Under the pieces are notes generated by a model. It ran no database searches. It had not been told where the DNA came from and saw only the letters and a list, made by a program, of their open reading frames with translations. Source: Rhabditoides inermis (taxonomy: Eukaryota; Nematoda; Chromadorea; Rhabditida; Rhabditidae). Taken from it: a DNA stretch of 64,000 nt. Where the stretch lies: contig CAWZYM010000238.1 in assembly GCA_963966185.1 (NCBI GenBank), positions 377,501 through 441,500 of the forward strand, written 5' to 3'. Shown here piece by piece: positions 47,101 to 57,450 of the stretch. The translations under genes were made by a program, and so were the position numbers. Each line of letters opens with the position of its first letter. Position 1 is the first letter of the stretch.

Positions 47101-47559
47101 CCTGCATTCTCTACGGTGCGACGAAGAGATGCCTGAGCCGAATGGAAGGGCAGGAGAGAAGAAAAGGAGAGGACGGCCGCCTCTGAAAAAGAACAGAACT
47201 GTCTTTGTGGATGTCTCCAGTCCCATGTCTGGAGGGAAGACTGTAGCGACTCAGCCGAATCGTGTTTCTTCCACCGTTCGCCCATCGACTAGCCGCACCG
47301 TGGATAATCGTACTCGAGAGGTGTGTTTCTTTGATCTGACTATTCCTTCGTTTCCACATTGTAGTGTCCCGGTCTCAAGTGCTACTGGTGTGGAGGCGGG
47401 GAGAACGGTTGCCACTGGCTTGGATGTGTGGCTGTGGGATGTGAGAGATGGGCGCACGGCCGGCCCCAATGCGCTGCCCTCGACGCCCCCACTGTGGAGA
47501 GACTGGTGCACAGGCAGGGTCTATTCTACTGTCATCAGCACAGATCCGAACACCTGTAG
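40223..47559 (+). CDS. Large AT-hook / multi-zinc-finger protein with FAR1/WRKY-GCM1-like modules
   Basis: More than 25 short exons. In order: an AT-hook-like GRPR motif (YARRPGRPRSS, about 40730); finger F1 CRCGMMVPAWQYHVHKAGVGC (40880); F2 CRCGKQLSMWQYFEHF...C (41538); an (AEVAET)n repeat; F3 CKCGELLSRWKYFEHY...C (41945); twin SELLD..G..(L/M)GV(L/M)V(L/V)P blocks (42340, 42640); F4 CTGCGHTLTPATYRTHQKANC (43612); a C2H2-like unit with CYVEGCEAQIY; a domain with YMCNRVKC...RCTAYVHETHRDG and CSTHSHP (44170-44640); F5 CSGCCRVLTSGVWYVHKTAGC (45140); a second C2H2-like unit plus domain (LCPEEGCDSKM ... KMCTAFVNEQYTEG ... CSSHSHS, 45294-45990); long acidic runs; an AT-hook KKRRGRPPLKK (47160); and a PHD-like finger CPGLKCYWCGG...CERWAHGRPQC...CHQHRSEHL. 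The C..CxA-V...G...HSH pattern matches the FAR1/WRKY-GCM1 zinc fold found in MULE-type transposases. The catalytic core is absent, so a domesticated DNA-binding role is inferred. It could be two genes: transcripts decide. Confidence 0.65.
43092..43166 (+). repeat. (CT)n microsatellite in intron
   Basis: A dinucleotide run interrupted once by TTT, within an intron of the zinc-finger gene. A complementary GA run lies at about 44118-44158 in a later intron. Confidence 0.95.
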
Positions 47560-47804
47560 ATCAATATAGCACATGTAAAGTGAGCTTGAATAGATATCAG
47601 ATTCATGTTTCTGTATATTGTCTGGAAATCAGGAATGTTTGACTTTGAGGGATTTCATCGTGTAAGAGATTTCATATTTCATCGTGTAAATTTGTTCATT
47701 TTTGTTGAGTTGTTAATAAAATATTGTTACGCACAAACGCGTTGACACTATTGCAGACTGAATATTTATATGAAGGTAATAAGTTAGAGGCGACGATGGG
47801 ACGT

Positions 47805-48819
47805 CTACTTTCCGGTGGGGTATCCCCCGGCGGCTGCTCCGGCGTCGGCCGAAGCTCCAGCTCCCTCCACAGCGGCCGACTGGAATAGAAGAGATGAGCT
47901 GACAAAGAAGATATAAGAAGGTAAGAAAACTCACAGCTCCTCCGGTGCGAGGAGGGCAAGGGCAGTAGGCGGCATCGGATCCTGGGGCTCCGTCAGATCC
48001 AGGTGCTCCAGCCTCTCCAGGGGCTCCAGCGGCTCCGTCGTTTCCGGGGGGTCCGGGGGGTCCGGGAGGTCCAGCGGGTCCAGGCCCGGATCCAGCGGCA
48101 TCGTTTCCAGCAGGCCCAGCGGGTCCGGGAGGTCCGGGAGGTCCAGCGGGTCCGGGCGTGTTCATCATCTTGACTCCAGGGGCACCAGGAGCTCCGTCCA
48201 TACCAGGTGCTCCAGGCTGTCCGTCGGGTCCGGCGGGTCCAGCAGGTCCAGCGGGTCCGGGCTCTCCAGCCCCACCTCCGGTTCCGTCGGCTCCAGGGGC
48301 TCCATCGTTTCCGGCGGGTCCAGCGGGTCCGTCGGGTCCGGGAGGTCCAGCGGGACCGGCCTCGCACTTGATGCATCCTCCCATTTGCTGCATGGTCATC
48401 ACCATCATAGCGGGCATGCCGGGCTTTCCGTCATCTCCCTTCTCTCCAGGCTCTCCAGGGGCTCCGTCCTGTCCCTTCTGTCCGGGGGGTCCGGCGGGGC
48501 AGCCAGCAGCAGCCGATCCGCAGTTGCACTGTCCTCCGCCACCTCCTCCGGCCGAGGCGCTTCCTCCGGCCACTCCAGCGTCGTACTGTCTCTTCACACG
48601 TCCGATGAAGCTCTCTCCGCGGCGGCTAGCCCCGGAAGGACGAGACATCATCATCTGGGTCCACGCGTCGTCGGCGTATCCCTTGAAGTCGTCCATGTCT
48701 CCGATCACCTCATCGTAGAAGTTGTTGATGTCGAGGAGGAGGTTTCCAGCGCAGAAGAGGGCGAAGGCAATAGCCATGGCCGACGCGGCCGTCGCCGTTC
48801 CCAGCACCCACTGAGCCAT
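47805..48819 (-). CDS. Cuticle collagen
   Basis: Two exons: 47935-48819 and 47805-47879, with the intron ending TTCTATTCCAG. The start is ATG 48819 ([20 protein letters not shown]), because the upstream in-frame codon at 48834 is GTG. The nematode cuticle collagen N-terminal domain is clear (membrane-spanning segment, then [20 protein letters not shown]). A subtilisin/furin site RVKR precedes QYD. Gly-X-Y blocks are interrupted by short Cys pairs ([28 protein letters not shown]). The C-terminus is [14 protein letters not shown]. About 319 residues, typical for the family. The product is secreted by hypodermis into the cuticle. The poly(A) signal lies close to the convergent zinc-finger gene. 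Confidence 0.95.
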
Positions 48820-49070
48820 CTCGCAGTATGCCACTTCCTACCCACACGCTCCTTATATACTACCCTGACAAACCAGTAACAACACATCTCGCATCATACT
48901 CGTATTTATCTCTGTCATAGGAATAGGATATCGTCATTAATGTACAAGAGCGGCTATATCGGATATCTACAGTGTGAGTAGGAAAGGGATACACATGTTA
49001 GTACGTGTTGTGAAAGAAACAAAGGGATCGATAGGATCGATAGGGACTAGTAGATGTGTGAGTTCGTCGC

Positions 49071-51399
49071 TCACTTCCTCTTCGAACCGTTCATGCCTCC
49101 CATTATCATGGCAATGCGAATAAAGATGTTCAGCACGTCCATGTAAATCGACAGCTGACTGCAACATATAAATCAGTATTCCATAGTGACAACAGTCGCA
49201 GTATAGCTATACTCTGCGCCAGAGCGATAGTTTTCGATCTACCTCGCTTGCAGTTCGAAATACGGTGCCATAACCGTCTGCCTCTCTTGTTTTGCGCGCT
49301 ATTGCCGAGAGCTGACTCTCCGTCTTACTCTGATCTACCCATCGCGCGCAACTTAATGCGATCATAGAACTATAACAACCTTATTGCATCACAAACGTAC
49401 TGAATGGAGTGAATTATCGATCAAAATCTATTAATAATTCAATTTGGGATACTAACTCTATCATGATCTACAACTCCTCATTTCTTTCTACCCGTTCATT
49501 CAATCACGGCCTAGATTTCAATTCACTCACGCATTGATGGGATCGAATGCGGGCACATGCTGTCCATAGTAGGAACCCATCTCCTTCGTGGGATGTATCT
49601 CCGCCTTGCGAACAACCCTCTGAGTATCGTACAGAAGGAAGCCAGCGAACAGGATCAGTCCGCCAAACATCACGATAGAGGTGAGGCCTATAAACCCAAC
49701 CGTATATTTATTTCTATATCATATTAATGTGGTACCAAATTGAATGTTAGAGTGAATACTAAGTCGCATGTACTCACTAGCTCCGAGAGCGCTGGTGGGC
49801 GGAAGGAACATAGCGCCGAGGTTGGCCATGAACACGACACCCAGACCCATCGCCAGAGGACCTCCCATCATCAGGAACTTGTCCGACGGGGCGCAGATAG
49901 CAGTCGTAGATAGGCCTGTCAACAAACAACAGTAGTAAGGACAAAAACAATTAAAAAGGCGGGCAAGCGGACTAGCGCGTGGAAGGGTCCGCGCACATGC
50001 CCTTCATACATCACCGATGATTGCAGTAAAGTCTCTCAGAAATTACCGGGAGGCATTCATATTCATATGGCGCAACTGAACCCCTAATGCATAACTTCAT
50101 AACGTAGAATTCAATCATTTGAGCTTTTTGTTTACTTTACCATCAACCGCGCGAAAAAAACAACAACAATCAACCGACCAGCAACGATTCCGGCAGTGTA
50201 CCATGCGGCGCGCATGAGGACGGGACCTCCAAGCATGCACATAGGGGCGAGCACAGCACCCATCACACCCATGTGCAGCAGCCACGAGCCGTGCTTGGCA
50301 AGAGTAGACTCGTAGTCGATCGAGCGGCACAGGTAGCCAGTACCCATGATGGCAGCCATGGTGATGAGGAATGGCTGGAAGAGGACAGTGTTTTGGAACA
50401 GATAGCATTTATCAACCATACCATACATGATATAGTGGGAGCAGGCACTTCCCTAAAACGTCTACCCTCCAAAATTTCTCAAAAACAGGGGGGGGGGGTT
50501 ACCCCGCCACGACTACCGCTTCAAAAACATGGGGGTCTCTCTTTCCTGGCCTTCTTGAAAACATGGGGGGAGTCTACTTTCATGCGCCACTATATCATTT
50601 ATGAATCATACCGGGATTCTTCCTCTTTTCCCCGCGGCGTGCGGTCGGGTCCTCATTTCGCCCCACCGCCGCCGAATGTTCGGTCATCGACAAGAATCCT
50701 TCCCGAGTAACCAGTGAGGCGGCGGGAAGTACCCTCGTGTGGAAGCAGCTATGGCGCGAGGAGATACCGATTGGCATGGAAGCAAAGGAAACCCCGGAGC
50801 TCTTCACGTCAAGAATGGTACTCTAATGATCCAGGAATGAGTATCGATCAAGTATCGTCTTCCCACCACTAACCTCGTCAGCCTACCTGTCTTTCCCCGG
50901 CGTTAGTCTATGTATCTAGCATCTTAGGCACTACTGTATGCTTCATATCATTATGATTGTGTTGTCATATTCAGATATAACGATTCCGGATAAACGATTG
51001 ATTGATTGAATCATACCATAATTCCACCCTGGGACATCAGACGCAGCATAGTATGGCTGCGCGCGGCGGCCACTCCGCTCGCTGCCGTCACTCCAAGTCC
51101 CGCAGCCAGGTACATGTACGTCGATTGGAGACGCTCACGAACATGCGACGGCCACATGCTGAAAATGAATCAAATTAAACAATCAATCAAAATAATTCAA
51201 GACACTTACGCAGAGTTTTGCAGAATGCTACGCTCCTTGCTGAGGCCGAGTCCATAGAATCCAAGAGCTCCAATGCCAACTACCGAGGCACCCAGCAGAG
51301 CGTATGTTCCATAGATGTATGCTGAAAAGTATAGACTGATTCCTGATTGCGTAACATAAACATGATAATGAACAACAATGACAGCAGCAACAAAAGCAG

Positions 51400-51443
<44 letters not shown>

Positions 51444-51716
51444 TCAACAATAACATCAACAACAATGACTCACGCTTTCCGGTGGTGGGACCAAGAAGGC
51501 GTTCCTTCAGAGTAGGTCCAGAGCGGGTGCGAAAGTTATTGAAGCCCTAAATATATAAACATGGTATATACAATACAGTTCTAAACATACAGTCTGCTGG
51601 GTAAACCGTCCGAATCCCTGTCCTCCGTAACGCGCGGCAGCCCACGCAGACTGAGTGAAGGTGCGCTGGCTAGTGAGGAGCCCCGTACGAGCACAGCTCA
51701 TAGCGATACGAAACAT
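49071..51716 (-). CDS. GHITM-like mitochondrial Bax-inhibitor-1 family protein
   Basis: Eight exons from ATG 51716 to the stop at 49071. The N-terminus MFRIAMSCARTGLLTSQRTF is basic and hydroxylated, as in a mitochondrial targeting peptide. The Bax inhibitor-1 type membrane domain follows: AYIYGTYALLGASVVGIGAL, STYMYLAAGLGVTAASGVAA, ITMAAIMGTGYLCRSI, GLGVVFMANLGAMFLPPTSA, GLILFAGFLLYDTQRVVRKA and the terminal LNIFIRIAMIMGGMNGSKRK. The YDTQ..V motif and the order of segments fit GHITM (TMBIM5), an inner mitochondrial membrane protein needed for cristae and ion homeostasis. The length of about 340 residues fits. The intron 50390-51017 hosts two mobile elements. ATG 51716 follows a TTTCAG acceptor. 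Confidence 0.88.
50427..50597. mobile_element. Small inverted-repeat element (MITE-like)
   Basis: Ends ATGATATAGTGG and CCACTATATCAT are perfect inverted repeats. The interior holds a G-run and imperfect CAAAAACA/CATGGGGG repeats. It lies in a GHITM-like intron, adjacent to the retroposed fragment starting at 50613. Short arms make the call modest. Confidence 0.45.
50613..51006 (+). mobile_element. 5'-truncated RTE-like retrotransposon 3' end
   Basis: Flanked by a GAATCATACC duplication (50603-50612 and 51007-51016). It contains an open frame ending WKQLWREEIPIGMEAKETPE ... SRMVL, then a 3' UTR whose last 150 bp match 38195-38345, and a GATTGATTG tail. This is the parent, longer form of the short element in the TM9SF3 intron. 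The clade call rests on the short-repeat tail. Confidence 0.65.
51395..51470 (+). repeat. (CAA)n microsatellite
   Basis: Imperfect CAA/CAT trinucleotide array in a GHITM-like intron. Long open frames here on both strands are repeat artefacts. Confidence 0.9.
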
Positions 51717-52118
51717 TTTCGACTGAAACACAACACATTAACAGAGAAAAATAAAGTAGCGGAAAGACCGTCTAAGAAATGAGCAAGTGATGTAATGGTC
51801 GCTACTGAAATTCCTATGGACACATGATGTTTATTTCAACACAGATTGCGAAATCGACAAAGTAATGTTTCTTACCACAAAATGTGTCAATACTTTTCGA
51901 ATGTTCTGGTGATAGACCATGCCAGAACATTTTTAATAGTGAAACACAATAACATGTATTCTCATGAAAAAGACACTAAGTTCCATACGAAAGTATTATA
52001 TGGTAAATACTACCAAACATGTGTGGAACTAGCCAATCACAAATATTTGCAACCTTTATTTGCATTTACAAACAATGCAACAAAACATAATATAACGGCC
52101 ACGTAAGCAAATATTTGA

Positions 52119-52525
52119 TTACAAGTGTCCACCTCCGCGACAGCTAGGAGAAGGAGCGGAAGCAGCTCCAGACCACTTGCTGGGTGGGTGTGCATCAATT
52201 CGCAGGGCATGAACCGGCCCAGCCAGCTCATCGGCAAGGCATGCATTGACAAGACGGTGTCTCTGATAAAAATAATAATAAATAAATTTCAATTTTCAGA
52301 AATACCTGAATGGTGGTCTTTCCTTCAAACACGTCAGAAACAATCTGCACGTTGAAATGCTTCTCCGCCCCCTTGGGAACGTTATGCATGAAGCTTTCAC
52401 AAGCAATCGTCAGGTGCATAGGCTAAAATTCAAGGAATAACACGCAACAATCGGTAAAATACCTTGAAGGTAGTTTCTAGCTTTTTCCTGATGAGCTGTT
52501 GAATTGGACCTTCCACGGACGACAT
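52119..52525 (-). CDS. BolA-like protein, BOLA1 type
   Basis: Three exons: about 52462-52525 (MSSVEGPIQQLIRKKLETTF), 52306-52423 (PMHLTIACESFMHNVPKGAE ... HFNVQIVSDVFEGKTTIQ) and 52119-52264 (RHRLVNACLADELAGPVHAL). The I..KL, ES..H.VP.G.E.HF.V.(V/I)VS..FEG and RHR.V..(A/C)L..EL..PVHAL.I pattern is diagnostic of BolA, closest to BOLA1. About 109 residues, the usual size. BolA1 proteins bind [2Fe-2S] glutaredoxin and help mitochondrial Fe-S assembly. The neighbouring GLRX3 gene is in the same functional area. No strong targeting peptide is visible. Confidence 0.93.
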
Positions 52526-52715
52526 GATCTTTGATATAATCATCCAGTCTAATAAAACAATATAATATCGACACGAACACCCGGCAAGTATCTGTCTTGG
52601 ATAATCCAATAATGATCAATAAAGAAACAACACATATTTAACCAAAATCTTATTATCTCGGCAGCAGACAAAACAGACAACAGACCAAGGTAGTAAGAAC
52701 ATGATGGTAACTTGC

Positions 52716-53416
52716 TTAGCGCTTCCTGCGGAGGGAAAGGGTGTTCTTGCGCAGCCAGTTCTTGGCGCGGGAACCTCCACGGGTGAGGGCAAAGCGGTGT
52801 CCCTTGCCGAGTCCGCGAGACTTGCGGGTGGCAGAGGTAAGACCACGAAGCTCACGATGCTTCTGGACGGGCTTGGTGATCCACTGAGTGTCCGGGTTGC
52901 GACGGATGGCCTTGTGGAAGGGATCAACGAGGATGACCTCGAAGAACTTGTAGGTGGAGTCAGCTCCGATCCAGTAAGAGTTGAGCACACGGAGAGATCC
53001 GAGGCGACGTCCAGCGCGCTCCTTAAGAAAGCATGTGAATAAACAAACTTTGTTTCAAAATGTACCTCAGCAAGAGCCTGGAGACTGCGAGTCATCTTGA
53101 GCTCGTTAACTCCGTGGGTCTTAGGCTTACCATAAGTCTGACCCTTGGTGACCTGGCGCTTGCGGCCACCACGGCGAACACGCACGCGGTAGACAACGAA
53201 TCCTCAAAAGATAACAGTAAATATTCTTGAAATGTAACAATTACCCTGCTTGGCGCGGTATCCGAGCCTGCGAGCCTTGTCGGGGCGAGTGGGCCTAGAG
53301 GCGCGGTGGACAGCGGAAAGCTGCCTGTACTGCCAGCAGCGGATGCGGAGGATGTAACGCATAACCTCCGACTGCTTCTTGCGCCAGATCTCCTGCATGT
53401 ACTTGTAGGCACCCAT
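52716..53416 (-). CDS. rpl-15: 60S ribosomal protein L15 (eL15)
   Basis: Three exons encode 204 residues, the exact family length: 53244-53416 ([20 protein letters not shown] ... [10 protein letters not shown]), about 53067-53202 ([20 protein letters not shown] ...) and 52716-53021 ([20 protein letters not shown] ... [10 protein letters not shown]). It is extremely basic and collinear with eukaryotic eL15, a core rRNA-binding protein of the large subunit. It lies head-to-head with GLRX3 and just upstream of BOLA1 on the same strand; the gap of about 190 bp to BOLA1 would allow an operon. Confidence 0.98.
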
Positions 53417-53908
53417 GTTCTGTAAAAGTATAGGTTAAAACTCAGCATCTATATCGAACAAATTTCACAGGTAAACATTCAAGTTGAGTGGAAAAAGTAA
53501 ATAACTTCCACGTAGAATAAAATTGACGAAAACAACACGTACAAATGACATCATGTTTTTCAACAATTTAATTACAGATAAATACCTACACAATTATACC
53601 TATACAATTCTACACAAAACATGAACATCGAGAAGGAAATGAATCTCCTAAATTCGTATTAAAATGCATATTGCAAAAAGTTCCACAGTAGCGTGTTGCG
53701 CATTTTTACACTTTCACACACTTCTATCAGCAATACCGTAGTTATTTTCTGGACAGAAAAGAAGATGTGTTGGCGCAAAAGTCATGTTTTGCGCACAACA
53801 TTTTGCAGTCGGTTATTATTTATTTATTTTGTTTATTATTTGGTTGTTGTGTGTTTCTTGATCACGTACTATTAAATTTGATTTGCAATATCTTTATGAT
53901 ATTTTCGG
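53417..53908. promoter_or_regulatory. Divergent promoter region, RPL15 and GLRX3
   Basis: About 490 bp of AT-rich sequence between head-to-head genes. No RNA gene or specific motif is recognised. Confidence 0.45.
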
Positions 53909-54933
53909 ATGTCGCCTCTTCAGCTGAACAATGTGGACGACTTTAACAATTTTATCAACAACAAGTCGATCAGGTTTGTTATACAGGTACAATAAATGTG
54001 TATGTTATTTTTGATTGTTTGTAATTCATGGTACTCACTTTTTTATAAACTCTCGAATGTTTGTACAGCCTGTCCGTTGTGCATTTCTTTGCGGCATGGG
54101 CTCCGTCATGCGACCAACTGAACACCGTGCTCTCCGATATTGAAGAGGAGTTCACGGTAATAGTTGTTTTTAAAATAATCATAACTAGCTTCTGCTGTTA
54201 ATGTTACATTGGATTATTCCAGGCGTCAAGTGTCAAGACAGCTTTCATTGATGCGGAGGGCGTTGCTGACATTTCACTAAAATACGGCATTACCGCTGCT
54301 CCTACTGTTCTTCTCTTCAAGGTATACACTAAGTGTGGTTCATAATGACGTTTGTAACATCATTTTACAGGGCGGCAAGAAGGTTGATACCATCAACGGT
54401 TTCAACCTCGCCGACTTGAAGTTGAAGCTGAGCCAACATGCATCCGGTTCGGCTCCTGCTGGTGCAGTTGCAGTCAATAACGAGGTATTTTATTATGTTT
54501 TCTTTAAAAAAAATCTAATTGTTTTTTTTAGAGTTTGAACGACCGTCTCAAGCGTCTCGTCAACACTGACAAGCTGATGCTGTTCATGAAGGGAAATGCG
54601 GAACAGCCTCGCTGTGGTATGATAATTTTTAATTGTTACATGTTTGTGATAAATTTGTTTCTCTTAGGATTCTCCCGTCAGTGTGTTCAGCTCCTGAATG
54701 ACATCAATGCTAAGTTCAGCACGTTCGACATTCTCAGTGACGAGGAGGTATATACCGTTTCATTGATCAATTTGAGTTATATTTTTCAGGTTCGACAGGG
54801 ACTGAAGGAGTATAGCAACTGGCCTACGTACCCACAGCTATATCTCGATGGTGAACTGATCGGAGGTCTTGATGTCATTCGTGAGGAGCTACAGGACAAG
54901 GATTTTGTCGATGGTCTTCCCAAGAAGGTCTAA
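53909..54933 (+). CDS. Glutaredoxin-3 (GLRX3/PICOT), monothiol
   Basis: Six or seven exons from ATG 53909 ([20 protein letters not shown]) to the stop at 54931-54933. The N-terminal thioredoxin-like domain has [14 protein letters not shown], where the family's usual second Cys is already absent (WAPSC), and a cis-Pro at [11 protein letters not shown]. The C-terminal glutaredoxin domain has [20 protein letters not shown] (CGFS type, the Fe-S ligand), [20 protein letters not shown] and LPKKV at the end. One thioredoxin and one glutaredoxin domain are present, about 235 residues. Vertebrate GLRX3 has two glutaredoxin domains; yeast and many invertebrate forms have one. It binds a [2Fe-2S] cluster with BolA-type partners in the cytosol. 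Confidence 0.93.
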
Positions 54934-55829
54934 TTTGTCCCTTTTGCTTTGTTCTCATGTCATATTTTTACCGGTTCATGTTCTGTGTTTCATTTTGAAG
55001 AAAGAATATATCAAGGTTCATGCGTTATTGGATTACCGATGGATAATTGATAAGGTTAAAGAAAAAATTTATGAGCTATCCCGCGAGCTCATTATGCAAA
55101 AAGCCCACACTTTCACGGTACGCAATTATCTCTGTCGACCCAGACACGATCCAGACAATGAGAAAATGACGTCGAAAAGAGGCACTTTTTGATGTTTTTC
55201 AGCTCAAATGAGCACTTCCCAAAAGAAAATCACGAATATCGAGCCGACAATCTATTGGTAGTACCCAGAGGTTCACTCTCCCGAAGTTTTGAAATGTTTT
55301 GGTGGAGTTTGAACAAAGTTATTAGAGAAACACTGAATCACCTATTAAAGGTAGTGTACCCTCTGATTCTGATTGCATGAGTTGTTGTTAACAGTTTATT
55401 GTTCGTTATTCATCAGTTATAATTTCATAACATGATAGTTGAAATTTCAAAAATTACAATTTTAAAAATATAAAAATAAATTTGAACGTTTGACATTTAC
55501 CGGAAAAAAGTAAGCAGTTCTAACAACGCCCGCAAACTTATGTTCACCAACTGCGATTACATCACCCAACTGACCGGAGTGATTCGTTTGTTTCGCACGT
55601 AAAATGCTTTTTAATGGTTTTGTGGTTTGTTTTTGATGTTCAGTTCACATTCAACAATCAAAACAATTTTATTAGAGTATGAATGGACTGCGGAGCGGAA
55701 GAATAAGTCATCATGTCATCAATTTTCGAAATGAAGCGCACGAGATTCTTTAAATAACTCAAACAATTTTTGAAAAAATATTTTGTATATGATCAAATAC
55801 TTGTGTTTTTTTTTCATAAAAAGGTATTT
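54934..55829. other. Intergenic, AT-rich
   Basis: 3' end of GLRX3 and AT-rich sequence. No gene is supported; open frames here are short and without family features. Confidence 0.45.
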
Positions 55830-55851
55830 CAAATCTGGAAAAACCTTTTGC

Positions 55852-55922
55852 ACCGACGGGGACCGAACCTTGGTCATCACTACTTACGAGTTAGCTCACT
55901 AGCCACTAGGCCGCCGAACCGT
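55852..55922 (-). other. tRNA-like sequence, left arm of interrupted element
   Basis: On the minus strand, an A-box-like CGGCCTAGTGG (55903-55913) and a B-box-like GGTTCGGTCCC (55859-55869) at tRNA spacing. The right arm keeps the A-box part (CGGCCATGTGG, 60946-60956) but has lost the B box. Stems are poor, so this is a tRNA-derived promoter relic. Confidence 0.55.
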
Positions 55923-56479
55923 TGTTTCACTGTCCGCATTTCGGGATGGCATGCGCAATGACCTATCGCGCACGAGAATACATATAAACTTCCGGTGCTT
56001 AATTGGGGCACTTCCGGTACTCTTCGAGATTTTTAATTTTGGCTAGGGCTTTGTATGGGGCATGCCTACAAGATTCCATCAAAACATAGCGAGTTGTGGG
56101 GGGTGACCTGTTGCCATTTGCTTGTTAGAAAAATGTATATTAACAATATCAAACATATTTGTCAAATTTTCATAAAATCGAAGTTTTCATGTTTCTTTCA
56201 CGTTTTTAGCTATGCATTTTGGAGGTTTTTCATGATTCATAAATTTTGGAGAAGCGACATCAACAAAAGCGAGCCGACAATCTCTTGGGAACAGTCTCAG
56301 TATTCCTCTGTCCAAAGGACAAAAAATTAGAAAATTTTTGTACGGAGTTATTAGCTCCGAAAGATGCTCCGATCTGCTTCATTTGACTTGCAAATGACCC
56401 TCATTTCCCTAAAATCAGACCGCCAAGCGCGCAAATTGCGCGGTCGAATGATCCCGCGCGGACCGATAGTGCGACCAAA

Positions 56480-57350
56480 TGCGATGAAATCAAATCAAAT
56501 CAAATAATTTATCCGGACTCGCATCATATGATTAAGTGTTTAGCTTTCAAGGTGATAGCGCCGAGAGGAAAGCTTTATCCACTGTCTCGGGTCTGCGTAC
56601 ATAGCAATTCGTTTCCATCGGTCTTTCTGGGCACTCGGGTCGTCATCGGAAACAGTCTCCTTGAACTCGTTTGTCCACTCGGTGTCGGCCACCAGTCCAG
56701 CACGCGCCTTGTCCACCGGTCATCCACGCATGTCATCGTCTTCCTCGCAAACGTCCACTTTCTGCTCCTCATCTCACACAGCACATCCCGTAGTCTCGTC
56801 TGCCGTCGAGTGTCCCTCGATGGAACCCTGTCGGACAGTCTGATTCCCAGCATCTTCTTCTCCATTCGTCGTTGCACTCCTCGTAGTTTCTTCAGATCGT
56901 CCACGTTCAGACTCCACGTTTCGCATCCATAAGTTAGTGCGGGAAACACAGCCATCCGGAAAACGCTTTTCTTCAGTCTCATTGGGGCGCGCTTCAACAT
57001 GAGAAAATATCCATGCCGGAAGAAGGCATTCCATCCAGATTGCACCCTTCTCTTCACTTCCTCCTCGTCGTCTTGCATAAAGCTCAATTCGCGTCCTAGG
57101 TACACAAAACGGTCTACGTAGTCGACATCCACTCCATTCAGCTTGATCTGCTGCTTCTTCGGCCCGTGCGCCATCACAAACGTCTTCTTCCGGTTGATAA
57201 CCAGGCCAACCTCCCCGCTCTTCTTCGTCACATTCGCGATGAAATGCTGTCTGGAAAACACGCGGCGAATGAACACGCGTACCGTGAACGGGGGAATACG
57301 CTATATACATTTTCAAAAGAAAACGACCCGATCTGAAACTTCGCAACGTG
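56480..57350 (-). mobile_element. RTE-clade retrotransposon fragment, reverse transcriptase C-terminal part
   Basis: The minus-strand frame 57276-56575 reads RKKTFVMAHG, VDVDYVDRFVYLGRELS, RMAVFPALTYGCETWSLNVD, KLRGVQRRMEKKMLGIRLSD, RLRDVLCEMRSRKWTFARK and RWTRRVLDWWPTPSGQ. These are the conserved thumb and C-terminal blocks of RTE-type ORFs. The 3' end carries a TTTGA pentamer tail (56487-56507), as in RTE elements. It is 5'-truncated and lacks the catalytic YADD block. Confidence 0.88.
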
Positions 57351-57450
57351 TGATATCGAAGGCGATGAATACGGCCGAGATATAGATGAACTGGTCGACG
57401 TACTCCACGTCCTCTTCTTCCAGCGTGATCTTCATTTTCGGCCCGTTCGT
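57351..57450 (-). mobile_element. Second, shorter RTE fragment
   Basis: The minus strand reads KITLEEEDVEYVDQFIYLGR, the same block as VDVDYVDRFVYLGRE in the adjacent fragment but a distinct sequence. It is therefore a separate RTE copy or a rearranged junction. Confidence 0.55.

Noticed and set aside
48158..48718. Plus-strand Gly/Pro/Ala-rich frame of 186 codons
   Set aside because: It is the antisense of the cuticle collagen, whose GGX-CCX repeats read open on both strands.
48834..48834. Collagen start 15 nt upstream of 48819
   Set aside because: The codon there is GTG, not ATG; the ATG at 48819 begins the conserved N-terminal domain.
56528..56932. Plus-strand open frame of 134 codons
   Set aside because: It is antisense to the RTE reverse transcriptase fragment.
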